The position numbers and the translations under genes were made by a program. Positions 53,839 to 62,808 of a stretch of 64,000 nucleotides of DNA are shown here, in pieces (position 1 is the stretch's first letter; each line of letters opens with the position of its first letter). Below the pieces are notes generated by a model, which searched no databases, was not told where the DNA came from, and saw only the letters and a list, made by a program, of their open reading frames with translations. The DNA comes from Peribacter sp043814035 (GTDB taxonomy: Bacteria; Patescibacteriota; Gracilibacteria; Peribacterales; Peribacteraceae): positions 186,001 through 250,000 of the forward strand of contig JBDRKJ010000002.1 in the NCBI GenBank assembly GCA_043814035.1. The letters are read 5' to 3'.

Positions 53839-54960
53839 TTACGTAGCTGAAGTCAGGAGTGATTCGTATGCATTCAACATGGCCTCGGGTGAGAAGCGCT
53901 CATGCGCTGCACATTTACCCCGATGCGCGAGTGACTGACGTCTCGTCGGATTTTGCAGCTCACGCAGGGCGTCTTGCAGTGCTGTGACGGAACCGGCAGG
54001 AACCACAAGTGCCTCCTCCCCTGCCTGTAAGTATCCCGCTGTGCCACAGGCGTCTGTCAAAATCACCGGCGTACCCAGCCAGAGGGCTTCTGCCGGGGCG
54101 AGAGGGCAGGGGTCGTGCTCGCGGGAGGGCAGAACGAAGACGTCGAGTGATTGGTAAAACACACCGATACCCTCGGTAACGGGATCGAGAATGCGCACGC
54201 GCTCACCACGCTTGTTGATCTGCGTTGCGAGCCTTCGAATGCGTGTCTCGTCGCTGCCGTGTTCTCCTGTAGGGAGAATGTCGAGTGTGACGTTCGGAAG
54301 GTCCTCAATTGCTTTGAGTAGCAGATCCACACCCTTATCGTGCGAGAGGCGTGCAACCGTGCCGATATGCAGCGATGGTGATGCCGGCCGCGCAGGGACC
54401 GTACCGCCTTCGAGATGCGATGGATCGATGCCATTGCCGATGGCAACAACACGCTCAGGGGCAAAGCCTAATTGTTCCACGTAGATCTTTCGGCTCAATT
54501 CAGAGACGGTCACCACGGTCGCGCTCTCGCTTGCGCGTCGCAGGGCAGGAAGCCAAGGGTTACGCCTAAGCCATCGGCCCACACGATCGTGCTCTACCCA
54601 TAGCACTTTGAGCCCGCGTTCTCTGGCGATGGGGGTGAGGAGGATTTTTTCGGTGAGGCTGAGCATGACCAAGGCATCGAGTGGTCCGAATTCCGCCATC
54701 GCCGAAATGAGGCGCTGATGCATGGGTATGCGGCGCCAGAGAAAACTTACAGCACCCCACTTGGTAACGGGGGGCGGACCGATCTTCAGTTCGCCCGCAA
54801 GAATACCTTCATCCTGACAGAGCTTGAGTAACGTGGGGCAGCTGCCGAGAAAGGCAACGCCGTGCTTTCGTGCTGCAAGCCCCCGCAGAAGCACCATCGT
54901 CTGCACCTCGGCACCGCCGTAGCGGCTTTCAAGCGGAAAACGAGTGAAGAGAATTCTCAT
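53839..54960 (-). CDS. Family GT4 glycosyltransferase
   Basis: 373 residues with the GT-B double Rossmann fold. N-terminal RILFTRFPLESRYGGAEVQ, then IGNGIDPSHLEGG, IGTVARLSHDKGVDLLLKAI and the donor-site PSREHDPCPLAPAEALWLGTP (E-x7-E type). Retaining transferase acting on surface or lipid-linked glycans; sugar specificity not readable. It lies downstream of no other glycan gene on its strand. Confidence 0.9.
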   Translation of the reverse strand: MRILFTRFPLESRYGGAEVQTMVLLRGLAARKHGVAFLGSCPTLLKLCQDEGILAGELKIGPPPVTKWGAVSFLWRRIPMHQRLISAMAEFGPLDALVMLSLTEKILLTPIARERGLKVLWVEHDRVGRWLRRNPWLPALRRASESATVVTVSELSRKIYVEQLGFAPERVVAIGNGIDPSHLEGGTVPARPASPSLHIGTVARLSHDKGVDLLLKAIEDLPNVTLDILPTGEHGSDETRIRRLATQINKRGERVRILDPVTEGIGVFYQSLDVFVLPSREHDPCPLAPAEALWLGTPVILTDACGTAGYLQAGEEALVVPAGSVTALQDALRELQNPTRRQSLAHRGKCAAHERFSPEAMLNAYESLLTSAT

Positions 54961-55022
54961 AGTTCAAAAGAATCGGGCTGGTATCTCCACGCTACCAGTT
55001 ACTGGCTACCGACGACCAGTGA

Positions 55023-55409
55023 TTACGCAACGAGCTTATGAAGTGTGGCACACGTCTCACCCACCGACTGTTTCGTTGTGTCGATCACGCGATCGTAGAC
55101 CGTCTTGGCCCTCGTCTTACCCAGGTAGACCGATGTGAGTTCTTTGGGGAACGATTCCTCCACTGTATCAAGCATTTCGGCGGCCGGGCAGGTGATCACC
55201 ACGTTGTACCCATCCTTCAGTGCTTCTTTGGCACACTCGCAGGCGACCAGGAGCGCGAAGAACGCTCCCATGCCGATTACATCATCAGGATCCTGCGTTG
55301 CATCGAGATCTTCGAGTGCCAAATGCCGCCAGTCGGGGTGATCCGCCAGGAATTTATCCACGATCACGCCGCGTGTAACTTCGGTGCCACCAGAGAGAAG
55401 CAAGACCAT
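55023..55409 (-). CDS. Hypothetical protein, degenerate P-loop-kinase-like
   Basis: 128 residues. MVLLLSGGTEVTRGVIVDKF resembles the first strand and loop of small-molecule kinases such as APS or gluconate kinase, but the GKS/T of Walker A is replaced by TRG. EDLDATQ, VVITCPAAEM and ELTSVYLGKTRAKTVYDRVI fit the order of later strands. Active ATP binding is doubtful. The ATG at 55409 starts the hydrophobic strand. Confidence 0.45.
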   Translation of the reverse strand: MVLLLSGGTEVTRGVIVDKFLADHPDWRHLALEDLDATQDPDDVIGMGAFFALLVACECAKEALKDGYNVVITCPAAEMLDTVEESFPKELTSVYLGKTRAKTVYDRVIDTTKQSVGETCATLHKLVA

Positions 55410-55516
55410 AGGTTCTATTTGGATATCACACCATAGTACCATAAATTGCGTTTTTTTGAAATGATCAAGGGATCCCTTGGGTAAGCCAAGAACAAGGAGT
55501 GGCTCTCAAAAAACAC

Positions 55517-55906
55517 TCATGCCGCCAGCATCATGCTGAGCTGGCATTCAAAATCCTCCTGATAGGTCGAGAGTGCCTCATCTGCTCCCGCATACAGGGC
55601 GATGGGCTTGGCTTCGTCTTCGAAGGAGTTTTCTCTGCGTGCCGTCGCCAGCGCGATGCGTGCAGCCGTATTCGTACTGCGAAGTTTTGCGATCACGTCT
55701 CCGCCGTCACACCCATTGTCGAGGTCGAAGTCGATCACACCGGCATCGATTTGGTCCCGGCCTTGTTCTGTGATGACAGCGATCGCTTCACGGGCCGACG
55801 TGGCGGTGATCACTTCGCTCTCGGGCTGAGCACTCTTCGTGAGACCCGTGAGGTAGCGGAGCTTCTCGGGCAGATCGTCGACGACGAGGATGCGCTTCTT
55901 TGACAT
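55517..55906 (-). CDS. Degenerate receiver-domain protein
   Basis: 129 residues. KKRILVVDDLPEKLRYL gives a receiver start with the acidic pair, and GVIDFDLDNGCDGGDVI contains a candidate phospho-Asp. The switch Thr is in ALATAR, but the conserved Lys is missing (ALYAGADEALS). It may be a pseudo-receiver or use an atypical mechanism. No kinase is adjacent. Start by comparison with receivers (ATG at 55906). Confidence 0.7.
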   Translation of the reverse strand: MSKKRILVVDDLPEKLRYLTGLTKSAQPESEVITATSAREAIAVITEQGRDQIDAGVIDFDLDNGCDGGDVIAKLRSTNTAARIALATARRENSFEDEAKPIALYAGADEALSTYQEDFECQLSMMLAA

Positions 55907-56105
55907 AGGGCGGATGGGGTAAGGAGCAGATGACTCCATTGTCCGTGGTGCGCGCCCTCACGGCACCTTCCGCATGTGCAGATGAAATGCACTGACGCGT
56001 TTTTGCCTTGGGGATGAGCAAAACCGATACACATGGAACTTGCCCCAGTTCTGTGAGAATATGAGGGGTGGTCTCATCGTTTTTGATTCGTACTCCCCTG
56101 CGGAC

Positions 56106-56348
56106 ATGAGTGACATGCAGCTCTACATCCTGATGGCCATCGTCATCCTCGCTCTTATTGTGGTCTTCAAGGTTTTTGTACTCAAAAAACGACTTCCTGC
56201 CAAGATGTCTCGTCTGACGGGGTTCGCATTCGTGCTGATCATTGCCGGTATGGCCTTCGGTGATCAGCGACTACTTAGCTATAGCCTCATCGGCGCCGGT
56301 GTGCTGCTTGCGCTCGTCGACATCGTGCGTCAGTGGCGCAAGAAGTAG
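56106..56348 (+). CDS. Small membrane protein
   Basis: 80 residues with three hydrophobic segments (LYILMAIVILALIVVFKVFVL; LTGFAFVLIIAGMAF; YSLIGAGVLLALVDIV) and a basic end (RQWRKK). No family recognised. It converges with the next gene, leaving three bases between the stops. Confidence 0.6.
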   Translation: MSDMQLYILMAIVILALIVVFKVFVLKKRLPAKMSRLTGFAFVLIIAGMAFGDQRLLSYSLIGAGVLLALVDIVRQWRKK

Positions 56349-56351
56349 CAA

Positions 56352-56678
56352 TCAGGATTTTTCTTCCGATTCACATTTCAACACGTCGTAAAATTGCGAT
56401 CGAGTTTTGTGATCACGTTCGAGCACCCGCACCGCGGCACGTAAGTAGCCTTTATACTCCTCTGCAAATCTTTCTTGTAGCGCCAAAATCTCCTTTTCCT
56501 CTCCAGGTTGCGCCATAACTGTTTCAGCCACTTGCACTGATGTTACGTCAGGATCTACAGGTGCTTGTACCTGCTCTTTCTCTTCTCTCAGGCGATTCTG
56601 TGCCATACGTACCTCTCGAAGAGCGGCGCCCAGCAAAATGTTCCTTTCTGGCTTCGATGGCTGTGGGGACTCTGACAT
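56352..56678 (-). CDS. Small hypothetical coiled-coil protein
   Basis: 108 residues, charged and helical (ALREVRMAQNRLREEKEQVQ; EILALQERFAEEYKGYLRAA). No membrane segment and no known family. A strong promoter on the minus strand (TTGAAA, 16 bases, TATAAT) ends eight bases before the ATG, which both supports expression and predicts a leaderless mRNA. Confidence 0.65.
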   Translation of the reverse strand: MSESPQPSKPERNILLGAALREVRMAQNRLREEKEQVQAPVDPDVTSVQVAETVMAQPGEEKEILALQERFAEEYKGYLRAAVRVLERDHKTRSQFYDVLKCESEEKS

Positions 56679-56686
56679 ATAATAAA

Positions 56687-56714
56687 ATTATAAACTAATT
56701 TGAATACTTTTCAA
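56687..56714 (-). promoter_or_regulatory. Strong leaderless promoter
   Basis: TTGAAA (56709-56714) and TATAAT (56687-56692), 16 bases apart; the ATG at 56678 follows after eight bases. Confidence 0.7.
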
Positions 56715-56731
56715 GTATCTGCCTTTTTATT

Positions 56732-58033
56732 TCACCCAATCTTTTCCTGCCCTCCCATATACGGCCTAAGTGCTTCGGGGATCGTCACGCTTCCATCTTC
56801 ATTCTGATTCATTTCGAGGAGCGGAATCAAAATCCGCGGGCTTGCGATACAGGTGTTGTTTAAGGTGTGCACAAAAAGTTTTTTGCCCTCCGATGTCTCG
56901 TACTTGATGTTGAGCCGGCGCGCCTGAAAGTCACCGAGATAGCTGCATGAGTGCGTCTCACCGTAGCTCTCGCGGCTGGGCATGTAGGTTTCGATATCCT
57001 GCATGTAGACCTTGCCTTTGCCCATGTCACCGGTGCAGATATCGAGCACGCGGTAGGGAAGATTGAGCATCTGCAGTACGTCCTCTGCATTCGTGCGGAT
57101 CTCTTCGAAGAGAGCGAGGCCGATCTCGGTATTGGCGGGACACAGCACCACCTGCTCCACCTTGTCGAACTGGTGAATGCGATACAGGCCTTTGGTATCT
57201 TTGCCGTAGGTTCCCGCCTCGCGACGGAAGCACGGTGAGAATCCTGCGTAGCGCTTGGGCAGATCATTCTCTTTAAGTACTTCATCTTTGTGATAACTGC
57301 AGACCGAAACTTCCGAAGTACCAATCATGTAGAAGTCATCTGGCTCGATTTTTTCGCCACGCTTCTCCTGTGCGCCTACGGCGTAGGTCTGCTCTTCGGC
57401 CCCCGGGAAGAACCCCGTGCCCATGAGGCAATCCCAGCTCGCCATGTAGGGTGGCGTGAAGTGGATCCAGCCTTTCTTGCCGAGGTGATCGAGCGCAAGT
57501 TGCAGCACCGCTCGGTGCAGCCGTGCTCCGTCCCCTTTCAAAAAGTAACTACGCGCTCCAGCTAACTTCACCCCGCGCGGGATGTCGATGATATCCAATT
57601 CCTCGCCGAGCGTGACGTGATCTTTGGGTTCCGACACCTTGAGAAGTTTCTTCGGGTCCCCCCACTTCTTCACTTCGACGTTATCTTTCTCGCCCTTGCC
57701 CACCGGTACGCGCGGGTGGGGGAGAGCTGGGAGCATAAGCTGCATGCTCTGCCACGTTTCTTCGGTTTGCTCCAGTTCGCCCAGGCGGTGCTTGAGTGTC
57801 TCAGAGAGGCCTTTCATTTCCTTGAGCGCATCTTCCTTCTCCTTTCCCTTAAGCCCAGGGATTCTCTTGTTGGCGGAATTCTGCTTCGCGCGCATCTCAT
57901 CCGTGAGCTGCTTCAATTCGCGCCGCAGTTCATCCAGTTTCAGAAATTCCTTCACCGAAATCTTGATGCCCTTCTTCTCGGCGGCATCTTGGTAGATGTC
58001 GGGCTGGCTGCGAAGATCTGTGAGATCGATCAT
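56732..58033 (-). CDS. serS: Seryl-tRNA synthetase
   Basis: Class II synthetase charging tRNA-Ser. 433 residues: N-terminal coiled-coil arm (~30-105) that grips the long variable arm, then the catalytic core with motif 2 FSPCFRREAGTYGKDTKGLYR and motif 3 near NNTCIASPRILIPLLE. YMIGTSEVSVCSYH is the serine/ATP-site loop where the usual sequence is TAEVP-like; GETHSCSYLGDFQARR is typical. The ATG at 58033 is set by the conserved MIDLTDLRSQPD; an upstream in-frame extension is not conserved. A minus-strand TACACT ends six bases before it. Confidence 0.95.
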   Translation of the reverse strand: MIDLTDLRSQPDIYQDAAEKKGIKISVKEFLKLDELRRELKQLTDEMRAKQNSANKRIPGLKGKEKEDALKEMKGLSETLKHRLGELEQTEETWQSMQLMLPALPHPRVPVGKGEKDNVEVKKWGDPKKLLKVSEPKDHVTLGEELDIIDIPRGVKLAGARSYFLKGDGARLHRAVLQLALDHLGKKGWIHFTPPYMASWDCLMGTGFFPGAEEQTYAVGAQEKRGEKIEPDDFYMIGTSEVSVCSYHKDEVLKENDLPKRYAGFSPCFRREAGTYGKDTKGLYRIHQFDKVEQVVLCPANTEIGLALFEEIRTNAEDVLQMLNLPYRVLDICTGDMGKGKVYMQDIETYMPSRESYGETHSCSYLGDFQARRLNIKYETSEGKKLFVHTLNNTCIASPRILIPLLEMNQNEDGSVTIPEALRPYMGGQEKIG

Positions 58034-58039
58034 GGGTAA

Positions 58040-58045
58040 AGTGTA
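58040..58045 (-). promoter_or_regulatory. -10 box six bases before serS
   Basis: TACACT on the minus strand; leaderless start predicted. Confidence 0.5.
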
Positions 58046-58163
58046 GCGGAAAGGCTTATTGTGCTGCACCCTTTTCATCTCCCTCTTCGGGTGGCTAGAA
58101 AGAGGGGATAATACAAAAAAACACACCCAAAAGAGCCATATCCATGGACGGGGAGCGCCATCT

Positions 58164-58172
58164 TGGTACAAT
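58164..58172 (+). promoter_or_regulatory. Extended -10 eight bases before uvrB
   Basis: tggtacaat (TGnTACAAT) precedes the ATG at 58181 by eight bases, predicting a near-leaderless mRNA. Confidence 0.55.
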
Positions 58173-58180
58173 TCAAAAAC

Positions 58181-60160
58181 ATGTCTGAGACCAAACCCTT
58201 CAAACTTGTTTCGCCCTTTCAGCCGACAGGCGATCAACCTGTAGCGATTGCCAAGCTTATCGAGAATCTCAAGAAGGGCGAAAGGCACCAGACCCTGCTT
58301 GGTGCAACAGGCACGGGCAAGACCTTCACAATCGCCAACGTGGTTCAGTCGGTGCAGCGGCCCACATTGGTCCTTGCGCACAACAAAACACTAGCTGCTC
58401 AGCTCTGCAGTGAGTTTCGCGAGTTCTTCCCCGAAAACGCGGTGAGCTATTTCGTCTCGTACTACGACTACTACCAGCCGGAAGCCTATCTACCTGCGAC
58501 CGATACGTATATCGAGAAAGACGCCAGCATCAACGAAGAGATTGAGAAGTTCCGCCACGCGGCGACCATTAATCTGCTCACGCGCAAAGATGTGCTCATC
58601 GTTGCATCGGTATCGTGTATCTACGGGCTTGGTAATGTTTCGGATTATGAAGCGCTCGCGATCCATCTGAAGCGCGGCCAGCCCATCCAGCGCGATACGC
58701 TCTTGCGTCGCCTCACCGATATTCAGTATCGCCGCAGCGGAATCGAGTTTAAGCAGGGCATGTTCCACGTGCTCGGCGACACGGTCGAGATCTTCCCTCA
58801 TGGCGGCGACACGGCAATCCGTCTCGAGGTGCCCTTCGACGAGATCGACTCGATTGAGGAGGTCGACAGTTTTACGGGGGAGCTCGTGAAGAAGCTCGAC
58901 GAAGTGGCAATCTTCCCTGCTGCACACAACGTCACGACTAAAGAGAAGATCGACCGTGCAACGGCTGCGATTCTCGAGGACATGAAGGTACAAGAGCAGA
59001 AGTTCCTCGAGGCCAAGGAGTTCGCCAAAGCTGAGCGCATCCGCACACGCACTGAGTACGACATCGAGATGCTCAAAGAGACGGGTTACTGCACCGGCGT
59101 CGAGAACTACGTGCGCTACCTAGAAGAGAAGAAGCCCGACACACCACCCTCAACTCTGCTCGATTACTTCCCCAAGGATTTTCTGCTCGTAGTGGATGAG
59201 TCACACATCAGTATTCCGCAGGTGGGTGGCATGTACGAGGGAAATCGCTCTCGAAAGCAGACGCTCGTTGATTTCGGATTCCGGCTTCCCAGCTCGCACG
59301 ATAATCGCCCGTTAAAATTCAAGGAATTCGAGGAGCATATCGGGCAGGCGATCTACACGACGGCCACGCCCGGCAAATACGAGTACGCTCACACATCGAA
59401 GACGCAGATTGTGGAGCAGATCATTCGTCCCACGGGGCTGCTCGATCCGCCGGTGACCGTGAAGCCATCGAAGCACCAGATTGATGACCTCATGAGCGAA
59501 ATTCAGCAGGCACTCAAGCGCAAAGAACGCGTACTGCTCACCACACTCACCAAGAAGATGTCCGAAGATCTCACGCAGTTCCTGCAGGATGCCGACCTGA
59601 AAGTCCGTTATCTACACAGTGATATCGAGACCATGGAGCGCATCGAGATTCTGCGACAGCTGCGTATCGGCGATATCGACATCGTCGTCGGCATCAACCT
59701 GCTGCGTGAAGGATTGGATCTGCCCGAAGTGAGCTTCATCGGTATTCTCGATGCCGATAAGCAGGGATTTTTACGCTCACGCGATGCACTCATCCAGACA
59801 ATCGGACGCTGCGCCCGAAACGTGAACGGTCATGTCACGCTCTATGGCGACAAGATGACCGATGCCATGCGACAGGCCATCGACGAGACGAATCGTCGTC
59901 GCACGACTCAAGAGGCGTATAACAAAAAACATGGCATCACTCCCCAGACGATCAAGAAGGCGGTAAAAGACATTGCCGAGGCGCACAGCAAGGCAGCGCT
60001 CAAACATCCCCGTCGCGATCACACCAAAATTCCGAAAGACGAGAAAAAGCGTCTGCTCGAGGAACTCGATGCGCAGATGGAGCTGGCCGCTGCGAATCTG
60101 GAGTTCGAAAAGGCGGCAGATTTGCGCGACGAAATCGATCTGCTCAAGAAGGAACTCTAG
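58181..60160 (+). CDS. uvrB: Excinuclease ABC subunit B
   Basis: Damage-verification helicase of nucleotide excision repair; partner of UvrA and UvrC. 659 residues. Walker A GATGTGKTFTIAN, the beta-hairpin region SYYDYYQPEAYLPATDTYIEKD, DESHISIPQVGGMYEGNRSR, TATPGKYE, and helicase motifs GINLLREGLDLPEVSFIGI and QTIGRCARN are complete. The C-terminal UVR motif (LEELDAQMELAAANLEFEKA) that binds UvrC is present. With mfd at the left edge both transcription-coupled and global repair are represented. Confidence 0.97.
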   Translation: MSETKPFKLVSPFQPTGDQPVAIAKLIENLKKGERHQTLLGATGTGKTFTIANVVQSVQRPTLVLAHNKTLAAQLCSEFREFFPENAVSYFVSYYDYYQPEAYLPATDTYIEKDASINEEIEKFRHAATINLLTRKDVLIVASVSCIYGLGNVSDYEALAIHLKRGQPIQRDTLLRRLTDIQYRRSGIEFKQGMFHVLGDTVEIFPHGGDTAIRLEVPFDEIDSIEEVDSFTGELVKKLDEVAIFPAAHNVTTKEKIDRATAAILEDMKVQEQKFLEAKEFAKAERIRTRTEYDIEMLKETGYCTGVENYVRYLEEKKPDTPPSTLLDYFPKDFLLVVDESHISIPQVGGMYEGNRSRKQTLVDFGFRLPSSHDNRPLKFKEFEEHIGQAIYTTATPGKYEYAHTSKTQIVEQIIRPTGLLDPPVTVKPSKHQIDDLMSEIQQALKRKERVLLTTLTKKMSEDLTQFLQDADLKVRYLHSDIETMERIEILRQLRIGDIDIVVGINLLREGLDLPEVSFIGILDADKQGFLRSRDALIQTIGRCARNVNGHVTLYGDKMTDAMRQAIDETNRRRTTQEAYNKKHGITPQTIKKAVKDIAEAHSKAALKHPRRDHTKIPKDEKKRLLEELDAQMELAAANLEFEKAADLRDEIDLLKKEL

Positions 60161-60207
60161 AGGCCTAAAAGTCGCTTTTGTGGCTAGCAAAAGGGCTTGG
60201 GAATTAA

Positions 60208-60235
60208 TTGACATAGAACAGAACTAACGTAGAAT
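60208..60235 (+). promoter_or_regulatory. Promoter of the small secreted protein
   Basis: ttgaca (60208-60213), 16 bases, tagaat (60230-60235); the ATG follows nine bases later. Confidence 0.65.
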
Positions 60236-60244
60236 CATCGCTCT

Positions 60245-60628
60245 ATGGTCACCCTCTCCTTCCGCATCCGCTTCGCCGTCACGACGGCAGCCATCCTCGC
60301 CTCCTCCATCCTCGCCCTCCCGGCACGGGCCTCTTCGCCCAATTATCGATACGACTGGGACAGAGAGTGGCTGCAGCAGACGAATGGCGGTTTTGCCGAC
60401 AGCTACTTCTACGACCCCACGATCTTTTACTACACGCTGCCATCACGTGCGAAGAGTTTCGCCCTGCATCCCTATCACCGTCAGAACTACTACAAAACGT
60501 ACCATCCGTTTCCTGCTCCAGCCTCATACCAAGCAGAGCCGACTCCGCAGGATCTCTACACATGTGGCAACTACACCTTCTCACGCTACGATCGTGTGCC
60601 ACCATTCGGATACGAGTGTCAGAGGTAG
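60245..60628 (+). CDS. Small secreted Tyr-rich protein
   Basis: 127 residues with a signal peptide (to about ARASS near residue 31). The mature part is rich in Tyr, Pro and aromatic residues (NYRYDWDREWL; YFYDPTIFYYTLPS; HPYHRQNYYKTYHPF) and ends with two cysteines (CGNYTFSRYDRVPPFGYEC). No family recognised. It has a clear promoter and stands alone. Confidence 0.6.
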   Translation: MVTLSFRIRFAVTTAAILASSILALPARASSPNYRYDWDREWLQQTNGGFADSYFYDPTIFYYTLPSRAKSFALHPYHRQNYYKTYHPFPAPASYQAEPTPQDLYTCGNYTFSRYDRVPPFGYECQR

Positions 60629-60763
60629 GGATTAGGGAATAGGACTTAGGAGGTTTTTCTTCGAAGACCATTAAGGGGGACATACCGCTTTTTTCAAAGG
60701 GGTTCTGTCAGAGACTTACCGAAGTCCGAATCCCTTTTTCCGATTCCCTCTTTCACATATGCA

Positions 60764-61594
60764 CTACGACACCATACCTAAGAGTCGCACTGCTTCTGTG
60801 TACCCCTCCGGCGTTCCCGTATCGATGCGTGAGCCGCTGCACTCGAAGGCATAGACCGGCAGGGTCTTGAGTTTAGCGATGAGTGCGTCGATCAAACGGA
60901 TCTCGCCATCCTTGCCCGCGCGTACATCAGGCAGCGACGCGATGACGGATTGCGGAATCAGGTAGCGCCCCACAATGCCCAGTGTGGATGGGGCCTTCAC
61001 GGGGTCCGGCTTCTCGACGAGACCTTTCACTTTTCTCAAACGAGGATTTCCAGAAACCTCACCGTCGATATCGATTATGCCGTAGCGGTTTGTCTTCTCA
61101 CGTGGGATATTCTCAACAGCGATCAGTGCAAATTCCTTTTCGGGAATATCCTTGGCCGCTTCGATGAGCTGTACGATGCCGGGCTTATCGCCCACAAAGA
61201 GGTCATCGCCGAAGAGCACGGCGACCATTTCGCTCTTTACGAATTTCTCGGCCTGCAGAATCGCATGACCATCGCCGAGCATCTGTTCCTGATATGCCGT
61301 TTCGAAGTGCGCTTTAGCGTAGGGCTTGAGTGAATCGAGGAGATTCTCCTTCCCTCGTCGCTTCAGTTCTTTCTCAAGTGCGGGGTCCTCTTGAAAGTAC
61401 TCAACAACTTCCTCCTTGCCGTGGCTGATGACGAAGCAGATATCAGTAATACCAGCCTCGAGACACTCGTCCACGATATACGCGATGATGGGCCGGTTGC
61501 CGAGAGGGAGTAATTCCTTGGGCACAGCCTTCGTCCACGGCAGAAAACGTGTGCCGAGACCGGCGACGGGGAGAATAGCTTGAGTGATCTTCAT
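60764..61594 (-). CDS. galU: UTP-glucose-1-phosphate uridylyltransferase
   Basis: Makes UDP-glucose for glycan synthesis. 276 residues. QAILPVAGLGTRFLPWTKAV and PKELLPLGNRPIIAYIVDE are the nucleotide loop and catalytic Lys region; FGDDLFVG binds metal; VEKP, GRYLIP and the late FECSGSRIDTGTPEGY match GalU. The ATG at 61594 starts the conserved strand; a minus-strand TACACT (61603-61608) ends eight bases before it. Confidence 0.95.
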   Translation of the reverse strand: MKITQAILPVAGLGTRFLPWTKAVPKELLPLGNRPIIAYIVDECLEAGITDICFVISHGKEEVVEYFQEDPALEKELKRRGKENLLDSLKPYAKAHFETAYQEQMLGDGHAILQAEKFVKSEMVAVLFGDDLFVGDKPGIVQLIEAAKDIPEKEFALIAVENIPREKTNRYGIIDIDGEVSGNPRLRKVKGLVEKPDPVKAPSTLGIVGRYLIPQSVIASLPDVRAGKDGEIRLIDALIAKLKTLPVYAFECSGSRIDTGTPEGYTEAVRLLGMVS

Positions 61595-61789
61595 CGAAGA
61601 AGAGTGTAGCGGAGAAGAGTGGGGAAACCGAAGCGAGCAAGAGCACCAAAAATCCCAAAAATGCCGTATAGGATTTTCCGCTCTCTCATGCGCAATTCGC
61701 ACCATTCATGCCGGGCTCTATTGAGGGGCTCGTTTGACCCAAACAGCAAAAACCGCTACAATGTTTCGAAATCTTCCACACAAACCCCC

Positions 61790-62059
61790 ATGACCGTCTC
61801 ACAGTCTGCACTCGCCAAGGTTCACGATCTCTACGTGATACAAATCGAACTCTGGAAACATTTAAGCGATGGAAATTTTCAAAATGAAAAGCGACGCAAA
61901 GAAACACAGAAGTGCCTGAAGCAATTTTCCCGTTTGCTCGATCAGGTGGATTGGCACTACATGGGTGGTGAAGATATTCTCGCAGAACTAAAAGTCATGC
62001 GCGGCGAAGTCTCGGCGAAACTGCGCAACATCCGCCGGAGAAAGACGGGACGAAAATAA
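61790..62059 (+). CDS. Small helical hypothetical protein
   Basis: 89 residues, helical and basic (ALAKVHDLYVIQIELWKHLS; KETQKCLKQFSRLLDQVDWH; RRRKTGRK). No known family. A tacaat box (61757-61762) lies 27 bases before this ATG and makes it the preferred start over an ATG at 61619. Confidence 0.55.
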   Translation: MTVSQSALAKVHDLYVIQIELWKHLSDGNFQNEKRRKETQKCLKQFSRLLDQVDWHYMGGEDILAELKVMRGEVSAKLRNIRRRKTGRK

Positions 62060-62156
62060 GGAAGGAGAAGAAATATAAGAAAGAAAAGAATGAAAGGGGA
62101 ACTGAAACAGATTTCCTGTATTTCTTCTATTCCCTCGAATTCTTTGATTTCTTTTT

Positions 62157-62615
62157 CTACCCTCCTTCACTGATCCGTACGACTTTCACCTTCTCTTCTT
62201 TTGGGACGAGCACTTTGAGAATGCAGTCGCGATTGAAGGTGGCCTTTATGCGCTTGGGATCAATGACACACGGCAGCGTGATAGAGCGCGAGAACTCTCC
62301 CCAAAAACATTCCTGCAGGTAGTATTGATCGCGCGGAATGGTATCGGGCACGGCACGCTTGCCGCGAATGGTGAGCACTTTGTCATCCACTTCAATATCG
62401 AGGTCACTCAACTTCACGCCGGCAAGAGGGGCGCGGATGATGTAGTAGCTCTCTTGCTCGTAGATGTCGACGGCGATCTGCCCTACGCCGGATTGAGGGG
62501 CAGGTGTCGATTCTTCAGCGACCGGTTTGATCGCCGTTCCCGTCGGTGCGGTACTTCGATCCCACTCGGGTGATCCGAATGAACTGAAGATGCCGTGAAA
62601 AGGAGAAGGCGTCAT
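62157..62615 (-). CDS. Small heat-shock protein (Hsp20/alpha-crystallin)
   Basis: 152 residues with one alpha-crystallin domain: IAVDIYEQESYYIIRAPLAGVK, DLDIEVDDKVLTIRGKR, WGEFSRSITLPCVIDPKRIK and ILKVLVPKEE with the oligomer-forming I-x-V-like tail. ATP-independent holdase. A TACCAT on the minus strand (62624-62629) ends eight bases before the ATG at 62615; a TTG three codons upstream is an alternative. No CIRCE-like element is visible. Confidence 0.92.
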   Translation of the reverse strand: MTPSPFHGIFSSFGSPEWDRSTAPTGTAIKPVAEESTPAPQSGVGQIAVDIYEQESYYIIRAPLAGVKLSDLDIEVDDKVLTIRGKRAVPDTIPRDQYYLQECFWGEFSRSITLPCVIDPKRIKATFNRDCILKVLVPKEEKVKVVRISEGG

Positions 62616-62702
62616 TTTCAGCAATGGTATCGAATTTTGCGAGTTTTGCGCAAAGAGGATGAGTAGCGCATTGGGATAGATGTGATGAATTGACAGCTGC
62701 CA

Positions 62703-62761
62703 ATGATTGGTGGTTCACCGATTTTCGGTTGCGATTTCGGGTAAGAGGAACCACCAATCAT
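62703..62761. repeat. 14-bp perfect inverted repeat upstream of the DedA gene
   Basis: atgattggtggttc (62703-62716) and its exact complement at 62748-62761, 31 bases apart, in the gap between Hsp20 and DedA. It could fold as a long hairpin or be a decayed insertion end. Confidence 0.6.
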
Positions 62762-62808
62762 CAATGTTTCCATCGCCAATCACACGCTTCTTCTGTAGCC
62801 TGTGGCGC

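Noticed and set aside
58034..58381. N-terminal extension of seryl-tRNA synthetase
   Set aside because: The family start is at 58033 and a -10 box lies directly before it.
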